NCBI RefSeq assembly: GCF_000968535.2
Contig: NC_016112.1
Coordinates: 3,100,001 to 3,164,000, forward strand
Source of the DNA: Methylotuvimicrobium alcaliphilum 20Z
GTDB taxonomy: Bacteria > Pseudomonadota > Gammaproteobacteria > Methylococcales > Methylomonadaceae
Length of the DNA: 64,000 bases
Direction: 5' to 3'
The notes beneath the pieces were generated by a model. That model was not told the DNA's origin, ran no database searches, and worked only from the letters and a program-made list of their open reading frames with translations. Below are positions 18,152 through 27,766 of the stretch, one piece after another; the stretch's first letter is position 1, and the number at the start of each line of letters is the position of its first letter. The position numbers were made by a program, and so were the translations under genes.

Positions 18152-18467
18152 ATCTGGAATTCTTTATAGTGAAATATCCAAAAGCAGAAATATATTATAA
18201 TCAAAATATTGCCGCATTAATACCTTTAATTTACATAACTCATAGCAAACTAATTTAATTCTTGGGTTAAATTGTTTAGGTTTTTGTCGTAATGTTTAAA
18301 TTAGGCCCGATAAACTAATTACACTGGAAATATGGGAGAGTCGATTTTATTAAACCAAGGCAAAATAACGATTATTATAACTGACTAACTTCAATCACCC
18401 ATACTCAAGGCAAAGATTGAGTCCCTAAAAATACATTACAAGCAAAACAACAGAATTTATAGACTTC
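18152..18467. other. Convergent intergenic gap
   Basis: 316 bp between two genes that converge. AT-rich, with no gene and no strong GC hairpin followed by a T-run. Nothing else is recognised. Confidence 0.45.
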
Positions 18468-19295
18468 CTAACGCTCACAAGACAAATCAAAAAAAACTTC
18501 ACCCTCTTTAACCATATCGTCGACACAATCAGCCATAGTTTTGCATTCAATTAACATCAAATGAGTATTACCTATTCGCTTATGCTTCATCGCGCCGCAC
18601 CTATTTAATCTATCAACTAACCGTTGCTCACAACGCGCCGAATTAGCAATTTCACTTATTACGTTAACCTGAACCTCCAGCAATTTTTTATCATAGTCAA
18701 TAACCTGCCCCGTCATCGGACTAGGATCATAGAGCGGAAAAGGCAAAAAAGATGCTATTCTATCCTCCAAATAATGAGTAAAAGTAATCGTTGCGAAAGG
18801 CGCATCGATGGTTAATATTTTACCGTTACATTGCAAAAGCTTCTCAAAAGGCGATCCCACACCAAACGGAACCAAGCATGACTCATGCCCCTGAACAAAC
18901 TCATCTCTTTTGTCGCCCCAAACCGCAAGAGGATGAGTTGGACTTAAGCTACGCGTTACATCCTTTCCACGGCGAAAAACCTCACTCAAAAGTCCCATCA
19001 TCGAAGGAGAACGTGTAACATCCATTGGCGTACTACTTAAAAGGAAATCACGAGAACTTTTATTTTGATATGTTAACGTTGGCATAATTAAAATACCGGA
19101 CTGACCCGCCACATCTTTCAATGCACTAACCATATCGACCGGACGTCCTTTAAAACCATTTAGCGGTAACCATGATGAATGCACCATTAAACAATCGCCA
19201 GTCTCTAACCCTAACTTATTAAGAGCATTACAAAGATCCTCTTTCTTATAGCTCATTAAGTGCTTAACTATGAGTGACTTTATTTTACTTTTCAT
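18468..19295 (-). CDS. AAC(3)-family N-acetyltransferase-like protein
   Basis: 275 residues. The sequence MVHSSWLPLNGFKG, GILIMPTLTYQNK, SPSMMGLLSEVFRR, SLSPTHPLAVWG and APFATITFTHYLED follows the aminoglycoside 3-N-acetyltransferase (antibiotic_NAT) fold closely. Members also occur in polysaccharide loci, where they probably acylate an amino sugar; a role in antibiotic resistance is not implied by this context. It is the only minus-strand gene in the 11.7-22.8 kb plus-strand block, with its own divergent spacing from the broken flippase. Confidence 0.8.
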   Translation of the reverse strand: MKSKIKSLIVKHLMSYKKEDLCNALNKLGLETGDCLMVHSSWLPLNGFKGRPVDMVSALKDVAGQSGILIMPTLTYQNKSSRDFLLSSTPMDVTRSPSMMGLLSEVFRRGKDVTRSLSPTHPLAVWGDKRDEFVQGHESCLVPFGVGSPFEKLLQCNGKILTIDAPFATITFTHYLEDRIASFLPFPLYDPSPMTGQVIDYDKKLLEVQVNVISEIANSARCEQRLVDRLNRCGAMKHKRIGNTHLMLIECKTMADCVDDMVKEGEVFFDLSCER

Positions 19296-19344
19296 TTTTT
19301 CCTAGCTAATATTTTTTATTTAATAATCGCGCTATAATAAATAT

Positions 19345-20900
19345 ATGTCGGAATTAAAAAAATCACTGCTTATATCATTTTTCAATAAATATAGTATTCT
19401 TGTTACTACAATTATAAGCAGCATGGTTATTGCGCGCCTATTAACGCCTGAAGAAATTGGAATATTTTCCGTTAGTGCATCATTAATTGGCATTGCTCAT
19501 ACACTCAGAGATTTTGGAATTGCTAACTATTTGATACAAGAAAAAGAATTAACCGATGATAAAATAAAATCCGCTTTTACAATTACGGCAATAATGGCAT
19601 GGACAATAGCTTCGCTTTTATTCATAACTAAAGATATTATTGCTGATTTTTACAATCAACCCGAACTAACAACTATCATTCAAATCTTATCATTAAACTT
19701 TGTTATTTTACCGTTTAGCTCAATAAAAATGGCTATTTTAGGCGTTACATGAATTTCGGAAAAATCTATAAAATAACCGTTATAGCCGCCTTAGCCCAAG
19801 CCTTAATCACTATTGGTTTAGCATGGAAAGGATTTAGCTTTTATAGTTTAGCATGGGGTGGTTTCGCCAATGTTCTCATAACAACTATTTCAGCGCAAAT
19901 TGTTCTACCGGGCTTTCATTATTTCATTTTTTTCAACCAAAAACATAAAGCCTATTATTAATTTTGGCGGCCAAATGAGCATATCATCTTTAGCATACGA
20001 AACCGGAAACTATGCTCCAGACTTAATTATCGGTAAAGTCATAGGTTTTTTTCCGCCGGACTATATAGCCGAGCAATTGGGTTCGTATCAATTATCGAAC
20101 ATACTTTAACTGATGCTCTTCGCCCTGTTTTATTACCATACTTCTCCAAGGCCAATAGAGATAACAAAAATGTAAAAGAAATATTTCTCACAATAACCAA
20201 CTACTATCTAGCAGTGACCTTACCTTTACTAGGGTTAATTTCTTTAATCGCCTATCCATCAATAAGGCTCTTATATGGCACCCAATGGGATCAATCCATT
20301 CCAATAGCACAAATACTTTGCTTGGGTATGGCTTTTAAAAGTGTAAATTTTTTAATGGCAGCGCTTATACTATCACTTGGGCATGCTAATCGAATCATGA
20401 CTACACAGATCACTTATCAAGTGTTGCGATTAATTGCAATATGGTATGGCGCTCAGCAAAGCTTGCTGGCTATTGCAACAAATCTAGTTACCGTCGAGTT
20501 TATTGGCTTTTTTATATTTTATTCTATGTTAAAAGATACGAACATTAGTTTTTTTGATATAGTTAATATAGTTTTTAAAAACACTTACATACTTACTCTC
20601 GTCATTTTTCCAACTTTCATTACTTATATCGCCACTATAAATTTTTTTATCATTAAAGATGCATTGATAAACGAGCACACAATTCAGACCGCTCAATTAC
20701 TATTTATCCCTGAATCAGACTCATCATTTTATAATTTCAAATTAGTATTAATAACTTCAGCTATTGCATTTGTAAGTTGGTTATTAGCAATTTCATTGAA
20801 TCAAAAAGAACTGTGGATAGAAATAAAGATATTTTTACATAGTCTAAAAAATAGAAGGCACAAATATGATAAAAAAACCTCAAATCAGCGAGACATATAA
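19345..20900 (+). pseudogene. Wzx-like flippase, frameshifted in three places
   Basis: A second MOP-family flippase, related to 5022-6575 (compare IARLLTPEEIGIFSVSAS and NYLIQEKELTDDKIKSAFT). The frame breaks near 19745 (AILG to YMNFGKI), near 19925-19935 at a T7 run (then NIKPIINFGGQMSISS), and near 20050-20060 at another T7 run (then FSAGLYSRAIGFVSI, read in a third frame). The last part, 20214-20900, is open. Conserved residues continue across every break, so decay is recent or the breaks are indel errors; two of three lie in homopolymers. Confidence 0.82.
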
Positions 20901-21553
20901 CGACATGTTCAACTCAGGAGGAGAAGATTTTTCCTACTCTCTTCCCTACAACCTATCGCCCTATTATCCAATGTACAAGAAAGTTTTGTATTACCTAAAA
21001 AAGTATAAATCCTCTGATGTTCTAGAGGTGGGCTGTGGCACCGGCCCAATTTGCAAAAATGCTATCTGAGAAAACTAGAATAAAATACAATGGCTTTGAC
21101 TTCAGCGATGCCGCAATTCAAAAAGCCTCTAACCTCTTAGGTACCAATAAAATATTTGCAATTGGCGATGCAACAAAAGCAACAAGCTATCCAAGCACAT
21201 ATACTACTATAGTATGCACTGAAGTACTGGAACACCTGAATGATGACTTAGGTGTAATAGACAACTGGAAACAAGGGGCACTATGTATCTGTAGCGTACC
21301 TAATTACGATTCGGTTTATCATACTCGTTTTTTTCAAACTAAGGATGAGGTTATTTCCCGTTATGGCAGAAAAATTAATATTCTTGAACTTTGTACAGTA
21401 AAAAAGCCTATATTAACAAACCTAAGCATTTCTAATTATTTTCGAGAATTACGCTGGAACCGTTACAAACCTAAGCGCCTAATGGAAATAATGGGCTTAG
21501 GCGATTTCAATAACATCGGCGGATGGTTCATATTTATAGGATATAAATTATAA
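20866..21553 (+). pseudogene. SAM methyltransferase with one frameshift
   Basis: The frame from 20866 gives a methyltransferase N-terminus through VLEVGCGTG (motif I) and then stops at 21069. A shift within GGCACCGGCCC (about 21040-21050) restores QFAKMLSEKTRIKYNGFDFS, VCTEVLEHLND and CICSVPNYDSVYHTR to 21553. The total would be about 228 residues. The start overlaps the end of the broken flippase by 35 bp. It is otherwise well conserved, so a single-base error or a fresh mutation are both possible. Confidence 0.78.
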
Positions 21554-21586
21554 AAACTTTCTATCAATTACACACTGATTAAACTT

Positions 21587-22765
21587 ATGAAAAAACTCCC
21601 CATTATCGCCTTTGCACCGCACCCTTGGCATGAACCTCAATGGATGAATAGACAACAACTATTATCGAGACTAGGAAAGCGTGGTTGGCCTGTAATTTAC
21701 AGCGATGGCGCACTTAATATCTGGCAGAGAAAAAGTAACCGCTGGCTTCAAGCAACTTGGTTCGGCGCAATCGAGCAAACCGATAATATCTCACTTTATC
21801 ATAGCTGTAAAATACTCCCTCGATGGGAAAAATACAGACTAGTTGATCAGCTCGCTATTCAAAAACATAGCTTATCTTTAAAAAAAGCGATAAATTTAGG
21901 TAGCAAAGACAGCTCATTTATTAGTTTAGCATTTCACCCTTTTTTTTGGCCCTATGTTGAAACGCTAAACTCGGATTTTGTTGTTTTTCATATCTATGAT
22001 TTATTCTCAAAAATGCATGCCTGGGATAGCAACATTGAATTAATGTATCAGAATTTATTGAATCGAGCTGATTTGATTACTGCGTCTTCTGAAGCCATGG
22101 TCCAAGACTTATCCGAAAAGCAACTTAATAAAGTAAAAATTTTACACAACGGCGTTGATTTAGATATTTTTAATAATGATATCAAATATCCATGCCCGGA
22201 TGATCTATCTGAAATACCTCATCCTCGAATTATGAATACCGGCAATATCGGTAGAAAAATCGATCTATCTCTCATTGTAGATATTGCCAAAAAAAGGCCC
22301 GAATGGCATTGGGTATTAGTCGGTAATGTCATGTTAAATAGCCTCGAAACAGACCCTTATTCACAAACTGCATTAAATGAATCTAAAAATCTTTCCAACA
22401 TACATTTTTTAGGCGAGAAAAACCGATTAGAAATTCCAGCTTATGCACAACATTCCGATATAAATGTTATTTGTTATAGAATTAGAAAAGACGAGTGGGT
22501 ATCGGCCGTCTACCCTTTAAAATTAAATGAATACTTAGCTATCGGAAAACCGGTGATTTCATCACCTATTGAAACAGTAATTAATCTATTTTCTTCAGTT
22601 GTAGATATTGCATCGACCCCTCAGGAATGGGTAAACGCTATTGAAAAAGCCTTGAACCAAGGGGGGGTTGGCACTAGTTGCGACAGAATTAACATAAGCA
22701 AACAAAATAGCTGGGACAATCGCGTAGATAACTTAGAAACTTGGTTATTTGAATTACTAAACTGA
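21587..22765 (+). CDS. Glycosyltransferase (GT4/GT1-like)
   Basis: 392 residues. The N-terminal acceptor domain (PIIAFAPHPWHEPQWMNRQQLL, then AFHPFFWPYV) is followed by a GT-B C-terminal domain with ILHNGVDLDIF, MNTGNIGRKIDL, HFLGEKNRLEIPAYAQHSDINV and YPLKLNEYLAIGKPVIS. The classical EX7E is replaced by the LKLNEYLA type. It is similar to putative teichuronic-acid or EPS glycosyltransferases. Last intact gene of the plus-strand block; an IS200 hairpin follows 15 bp later. Confidence 0.85.
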   Translation: MKKLPIIAFAPHPWHEPQWMNRQQLLSRLGKRGWPVIYSDGALNIWQRKSNRWLQATWFGAIEQTDNISLYHSCKILPRWEKYRLVDQLAIQKHSLSLKKAINLGSKDSSFISLAFHPFFWPYVETLNSDFVVFHIYDLFSKMHAWDSNIELMYQNLLNRADLITASSEAMVQDLSEKQLNKVKILHNGVDLDIFNNDIKYPCPDDLSEIPHPRIMNTGNIGRKIDLSLIVDIAKKRPEWHWVLVGNVMLNSLETDPYSQTALNESKNLSNIHFLGEKNRLEIPAYAQHSDINVICYRIRKDEWVSAVYPLKLNEYLAIGKPVISSPIETVINLFSSVVDIASTPQEWVNAIEKALNQGGVGTSCDRINISKQNSWDNRVDNLETWLFELLN

Positions 22766-22779
22766 CTCACTATACAACC

Positions 22780-23065
22780 ACCTGCTAAAGCGGGTGGGTT
22801 CTAATAAAGGACTGAAAGTCCGAATGCGCACCGACTAATCGACAAATCTTAATCGGGTTCCATCTTAAAATTTCGTTTATATTAGGTTGGAAATGATGCT
22901 CCAAATAATGCCTGACCATTTCTCCTGTCATCTGACCAACAGTGGCACAAAAATACCCGAGCGACCGAAAATCACTTCCCCCCAATATTGCTTTTTCAAG
23001 TGCGGAAACTCTTCGAACAAATAACTGCGGATTTGGGCTGGCTTTTACACAGATTTCCCGTGGTA
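22780..23065 (-). pseudogene. IS200/IS605-type remnant with terminal hairpin
   Basis: The minus strand reads EEFPHLKKQYWGGSDFRSL and GYFCATVGQMTGEMVRHYLEHHF, the C-terminal half of an IS200 TnpA. The N-terminal HUH half is missing. At 22780-22801 CCACCTGCTAAAGCGGGTGG forms a clean hairpin of the kind that caps IS200 elements, so the element end is retained. It could also act as a terminator for the gene upstream. Confidence 0.75.
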
Positions 23066-23289
23066 GAAGGAGAAATAGTCAAGTTTGGTGTATGGCTGAT
23101 TTGAATCAGGCGGACCTCTGTTGAACTTCTTCTGTGTTTTCCGGCACCGTGACGACGGCAATGCCATCCTGAAAACGCACGCCGTCTATCACACCCGGCA
23201 AGCGTTTGAACCCACGTACCTGCGCCATCCCTTTTCGGCGGTCAGCGTAAGCTGAAACACCAGACCCACCAACGTATGAGTTATCATTA
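23066..23289. other. Decayed coding debris
   Basis: The minus strand has a short open stretch (RKGMAQVRGFKRLPGVIDG, then VRFQDGIAVVTVPENTEE) that looks like the end of a mobile-element protein, but I cannot assign a family. Nothing else is recognised. Confidence 0.3.
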
Positions 23290-23667
23290 AAATATTACCT
23301 GATTAGCAAGTTTCTTCAGCTAAAGCCCAAAGATCAGCATATCCCTAGCAGGACGGGGTTCGCAAGCCATGCGCGTCAAGCTAAAAACGACCAACCCACA
23401 TCACGCTCTTTCCCAAGCTCCGGCTTGGGAAAGACACCTCGGAAGCTCCAGCTTCCTGAGACCGACACAACCTCCGCACATTCTCAATCAAACCCGACTC
23501 GCTCGTTCAATCTTCCTTGATTTTCGGGAAGCTAGAGCTTCCTGAACAGGTTACCCAAGCTGGAGCTTGGGTAAAACAGCATATTTTAGTTTTTGCGACT
23601 ACGACTGGTCCTTGCTCGGACACTTGGCTTCGGCAAGCTGAAGCATCTTGCTAATCAAGAAATATTA
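23290..23667. repeat. CCTGATTAGC-family MITE, long form, perfect 8-bp duplication
   Basis: The body is 23298-23659 (362 bp), with ends CCTGATTAGCAAG and CTTGCTAATCAAG in inverted orientation. AAATATTA is present at 23290-23297 and 23660-23667, a perfect 8-bp target duplication. The interior is a chain of palindromes (CCCAAGCTCCGGCTTGGG, GGAAGCTCCAGCTTCC, CCCAAGCTGGAGCTTGGG). A closely related copy is at 54945-55324, and the interior alone recurs at 40853-41090. Confidence 0.9.
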
Positions 23668-23865
23668 ATAGTGTTTTGATGTGACAAAGACAATGAAAAT
23701 CAACTTATTTTATCAGCAACTTAAATCTATTCTAATTTTGCGAATAGTTATTATTACTTGGAATCAAGTTATAAGTGCAATCACAGTAGTCATGAGGCTT
23801 CGCGCTCTAGTTGTTCAAAAAACGCCGATGTGGTAATCCGATAGTCCACCGCTATCTCCTTGACC

Positions 23866-24016
23866 GTAAGTATATTCAGACCCCGATGGCAAATTATTCC
23901 AATCAAGGCGAAATTGTTGGCCTCCCCCTTTGAAAAAGGGGGATTGAGGGGAATTTATTTTAAAAAAACCTTCCCCTAGCCCCTCTTTTTCAAAGAGGGG
24001 GACTGAATATACTCGC
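23866..24016. repeat. Palindromic repeat, GTAAGTATATTCAG-ended
   Basis: Left end GTAAGTATATTCAGACCCCG, right end GGGGGACTGAATATACTCGC. The interior has long inverted arms (GCCTCCCCCTTTGAAAAAGG against CCTCTTTTTCAAAGAGGGGG). It is a relative of the GTAACTATTCAG family; the interior matches 43509-43696. No target duplication is visible. Confidence 0.65.
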
Positions 24017-24039
24017 CGCTAAAGTTGATTGTTTCTGCC

Positions 24040-25335
24040 TTATGATGGATTGTTGATATACAACTGTCTTTTTTTCATATTTTCTTGACTTAGACTTTTT
24101 GCTTTATGCTGATCAGCCAAATATCGACATAATATAGTAATTACGACCAAATGATAGTATAAATCAAAATAAGGTAAACTTAAAAAAGCACCGCCAGTCG
24201 CATACGCTAAAAGACTTACCTGGGTCATTCTTGCTAACATATTTAAGTTTTCCAATTCTTTTATTCCTCGAGTTCTTTTGATCGTTTTTGATCCGGTTGT
24301 CCAGGTTAAAAACCCTAATAATAAAAAAAGAAACAATCCCACAAAACCATGGTCACCTAACACCTGAAAATAAATACTGTGTGCAACTAATTTTTTACTA
24401 TTTTCAGGGGCGTATTGATGAAAAACAGGACCAATCAATATTCCATTAAATCCCGCGCCCATAAACCGGTCTTTTGCCAAATTATAACTTGCAATCCACG
24501 CATTGATTCTTCCCATAGCGGATGTATCTTCTTGATATGTTTCAATCGTACCCATGCGATTATGCCAAGTATCCGGCATAAAACTAATTAATGTAATAGC
24601 AAGGATTACCGCAAATATACCAGTAATAATTTTGCTTTTTGATTTCCACCAAAACAATAGAAGCATTGCAGAAGCAGCCAGTAAGGCACCTCGTGATTGG
24701 GAACCCAGAGATGATGCAGCCATCAAAACCATAGCCACAATTAACCCTTGTTTTATCCATTTGTTTTGATTAATGAAACGCAAATAATTCATAAACGGTA
24801 TAACCATCAATATCGCTAAAGCTAATTCATTGTTTCCTTCAATAAAAGTCCCAGGAGGCCCCCATACAATAAAACTCCCACCATGACTAATTGTAAATAA
24901 ACCACCTTTAACACCGAAGTAGCACAAAGATAAAGCGATAACCCAAATTAACTTAGTCAAGCGTTCTAAATCGGCAAACATAAGCATAGTCAAAACAATA
25001 AACAATTGTATTTTGGCAACTTTTTCTAATTGTATCAAAGAAATATCTGTTGAAATGGCTGTTATGGTGGTCAAACCCATCCAACCTAGAAACATAAACC
25101 AAACATAAACGATTCCGTATTTAGGAAATGTTTTCTTTTCTTTATTAAACAAAAAAGAAACTAAGGTAACTATTGCAACCAAATAAGCGAATGGAAAATC
25201 TCTTGCAAACCCCCAGCCCAAACGATGAGGATTCATGTAGCCAATCCAAGACCAAACCAAAACGCCAATATAGGTATGTTTCAACGTAAAGGGAAATGAT
25301 GAAAAAATAATTATAGCTGTTACAAGATCACGCAT
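24040..25335 (-). CDS. O-glycosylation ligase, exosortase A-associated (O-antigen ligase family)
   Basis: 431 residues with about 11-12 membrane segments. The N-terminus (MRDLVTAIIIFSSFPFTLKH, then YIGVLVWSWIGYMNPHRLG) is characteristic of the exosortase-A-system O-glycosylation ligase family, which belongs to the WaaL/O-antigen ligase superfamily. The large periplasmic loop (about residues 290-345, with AGFNGILIGPVFHQYAPENS and the conserved HSIYFQVLGDHG) carries the catalytic region. It is expected to move a lipid-linked glycan onto an acceptor on the periplasmic side. First named anchor of the minus-strand block. Confidence 0.88.
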   Translation of the reverse strand: MRDLVTAIIIFSSFPFTLKHTYIGVLVWSWIGYMNPHRLGWGFARDFPFAYLVAIVTLVSFLFNKEKKTFPKYGIVYVWFMFLGWMGLTTITAISTDISLIQLEKVAKIQLFIVLTMLMFADLERLTKLIWVIALSLCYFGVKGGLFTISHGGSFIVWGPPGTFIEGNNELALAILMVIPFMNYLRFINQNKWIKQGLIVAMVLMAASSLGSQSRGALLAASAMLLLFWWKSKSKIITGIFAVILAITLISFMPDTWHNRMGTIETYQEDTSAMGRINAWIASYNLAKDRFMGAGFNGILIGPVFHQYAPENSKKLVAHSIYFQVLGDHGFVGLFLFLLLGFLTWTTGSKTIKRTRGIKELENLNMLARMTQVSLLAYATGGAFLSLPYFDLYYHLVVITILCRYLADQHKAKSLSQENMKKRQLYINNPS

Positions 25336-25346
25336 TTTTCTGATGA

Positions 25347-26687
25347 CTATGGGTTAACATGACTGATGACAGACCGAAACTTACCCGATTGCACCTTCGG
25401 AATTTCGTCAACGAACTCGACGCCAATTTCAACCCCCTTCCCTTGCCGTTTTTTAAATTCAGTCGTTATTTTCTGTATACTTACCTCGCTATCGAATTTC
25501 TTGCCGGCAACGACTTGTACGAGCGTGTGCTCTAAATCCAGTTGAATGATCTTGAAGGACTCGACTCCCTTCATATCGCGCAAGACATAGAACAAGGCCA
25601 ACCCATGAATGACCGTGCCGTCTTCGTCCACGACAAAATCGGTCGTCCGGCCCCGTATTTCTTTCAACAGTGGCAACCCTCTTCCGCAACGGCACCTTTC
25701 GTCCGACAAGGCGCCGATGTCGCCGGTCCGGTAACGGATGAAGGGAAAGTCGTGAGTGGCCAAATGCGTAATCTTGATTTCCCCCGCTTCGCCGACCGGT
25801 AACGGATTGCCGTCGTTGCCGATAATTTCGACGATGATGTCTTCGGAGGTAATGTGCCTACCGCCCTCAGGACATTCATGCGCGATGAACCCGGCATCGC
25901 GGCCACCGTAGGCATTGGCTACCGGGCATGCGAATACCTGCTCGATTATTTCTCGTTGATGAGGATAGAGTCTTTTCGATGTCACAAAGGCACCTTAATG
26001 CCGAGATGATCCAGCTTTTGGCTTGTTTTTTTTCGCTTGCGTGGCGATGTGTGCCAATGCCGAGGGATAGCCAAACAGCAGCATGTTTTGAATCTGCCTA
26101 ATGAATCCGTTGACTTTTTCGACAGACATTTCGCATGGCGGCAATAATTTTGTTCTTAATAATTTATCCCTGAAAAGCCGGATTTTGTCTTGAGCCCCCA
26201 GTTCAATAGGTGATCCCCAAATGACGACTTCTGGATCACCAATGTCGACATTCCACCATCGAGTAGCCCCCCATTTCGCGGCCACATCATGGCTGATCCG
26301 TTTTTTGCCGATGAAAAAAATAAGCGGCTCGCCGGAAGAACCGGTATTTAATCGCGCCAATCCGTACGCGTCGTTTGCCTTGAGCTGGTCGGCATGTTTT
26401 CTGATAAATGGCTTGTCAGTTAGTGAAAGCTGTCTTAAATCGTCCAATGAAGTGATCGACTCAGGAGAGAAACCTTGCATCTTGAATTGTTGTTGATAGT
26501 AGGAAACGTTTTGGCCGACATCGGTAAGGAACATTTTTAAGCGCTCTAATTGCAGCTTTTTTATTTCTTCCGGCCGATACCATTGCGTTTTTTCCATTTC
26601 TTTTCGGATTTTAACGGTATCGTGTTGTTTCAGCCTTTCATGAAAGGGAAATAAAAGGCTTGAAACGGTTTGAGTGTAGAAATCCAT
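25347..26687 (-). pseudogene. CapK/phenylacetate-CoA ligase-like enzyme, locally frameshifted
   Basis: Two open pieces in the same frame (26687-25995 and on to 25347) form one adenylate-forming enzyme of about 445 residues. The N-terminal piece has YGLARLNTGSSGEPLIFF (P-loop); the C-terminal piece has YGGRDAGFIAHECPEGG and FPFIRYRTGDIGAL. Between them the frame meets a TAA near 25996, but a different frame over about 26000-26025 reads SQKLDHLGIKV, exactly the linker expected before FVTSKRLYPHQ. Two compensating one-base indels, one in an A/T run, therefore explain the stop. Function: probable activation of an acid in EPS synthesis. Real decay or sequence error are both possible. Confidence 0.8.
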
Positions 26688-26689
26688 CT

Positions 26690-27766
26690 TTAATAAATCT
26701 CGGAATATATAGATAATAACTTAGCAACTGTTTTCTCAATACCAAATTGCTCCTCACAACGAGATCTAGCCAAGCTACCCATACGTAATCTTAGCGCCTC
26801 ATCTTTAACTAGTTTGTTTATGGCGTTTGCAATTCCTTCTATATCACCCGCCTCAACAAATATTCCTTCATGATTATTTCTAACTACCGAAGGAATGCTT
26901 CCAACGGGTGTAACAATAACCGGCAAGCCCATGGCCATTGCTTCGAGAAGGGATATAGGCAGTCCTTCTGCGTAAGAAGGCAGTACAAAAATATCGGCTT
27001 TTACAATGAATCTATTCTTTTCCTCTCCGTATTGAGGTCCATGAAAGGATATTTTATCCTCTAGATTAGATGCATTGATTTGCTCCGAAATTTTTTGGAT
27101 AACACCAACGTCTTCCTCACCTCCCACTAGATTTAACACTGCACCATCGACATACTCCATAGCCGAAACTAAATCAAAAACCCCTTTACGCTGACAAAGG
27201 TTACCTAAAAAAAGAATATCTACTTTACCAGTATGATCTAATCGTTCTGGTAACTGTGAATAAATCGGCACCCCATTTTGTACAATTCTAAACTGATAAT
27301 TCCCTATGATTTTCTTTAATGTAGATTCCCAATACTCTGATAGCACAATGATTTTGCTGCAGCGAGCAAATATCCATCGTACAATCATTAATAAAAAAGG
27401 GTTTAAATTTTTCAAAAATTGATCAAATCTTGCTCCATGTATATGAATTACAACCGGCACAGACAACATTTTTGACAAACAGACTAAAACACCATCTAAA
27501 AAAAAAGTAAAACCGCTGCAGGTATGAATATGAGCAATCGATTTATCTCGATTATTTAGTAATACACACCATTTTTTCCAAAGTGATAGTTTACTTTTTA
27601 TTGCGACAAAAAGACTTCGATCTTGTGGCGTCGTTTTATATGTATTAAAGAATTCTAGCTCAAATAGTTTTGATAAACTGGAATTTTGTAAATCCTGCAA
27701 CACGGTTGCCATACCACCTATAGCTGGTGGCATAGGGCCCGCCATAATTATTCTAATTTTTGACAT
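26690..27766 (-). CDS. Glycosyltransferase family 4
   Basis: 358 residues. Signature elements are GPMPPAIGGMATVLQDL at the N-terminus, ILFLGNLCQRKGVFDL, and an EX7E motif in YAEGLPISLLEAMAMGLPV (near residue 270). The ends overlap the neighbouring stp2-type gene by 14 bp, so both are probably co-translated. It elongates the lipid-linked glycan; donor unknown. Confidence 0.88.
   Translation of the reverse strand: MSKIRIIMAGPMPPAIGGMATVLQDLQNSSLSKLFELEFFNTYKTTPQDRSLFVAIKSKLSLWKKWCVLLNNRDKSIAHIHTCSGFTFFLDGVLVCLSKMLSVPVVIHIHGARFDQFLKNLNPFLLMIVRWIFARCSKIIVLSEYWESTLKKIIGNYQFRIVQNGVPIYSQLPERLDHTGKVDILFLGNLCQRKGVFDLVSAMEYVDGAVLNLVGGEEDVGVIQKISEQINASNLEDKISFHGPQYGEEKNRFIVKADIFVLPSYAEGLPISLLEAMAMGLPVIVTPVGSIPSVVRNNHEGIFVEAGDIEGIANAINKLVKDEALRLRMGSLARSRCEEQFGIEKTVAKLLSIYSEIY

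Noticed and set aside
18468-19295. Aminoglycoside resistance gene
   Set aside because: The AAC(3) fold is shared by sugar acyltransferases in polysaccharide loci, and this context favours that reading; resistance cannot be inferred.
22780-22801. Rho-independent terminator after the glycosyltransferase at 21587
   Set aside because: The hairpin is followed by TTCTAATAAA and not a T-run, and it lies at the end of an IS200 remnant, so it is better explained as the element's terminal hairpin.
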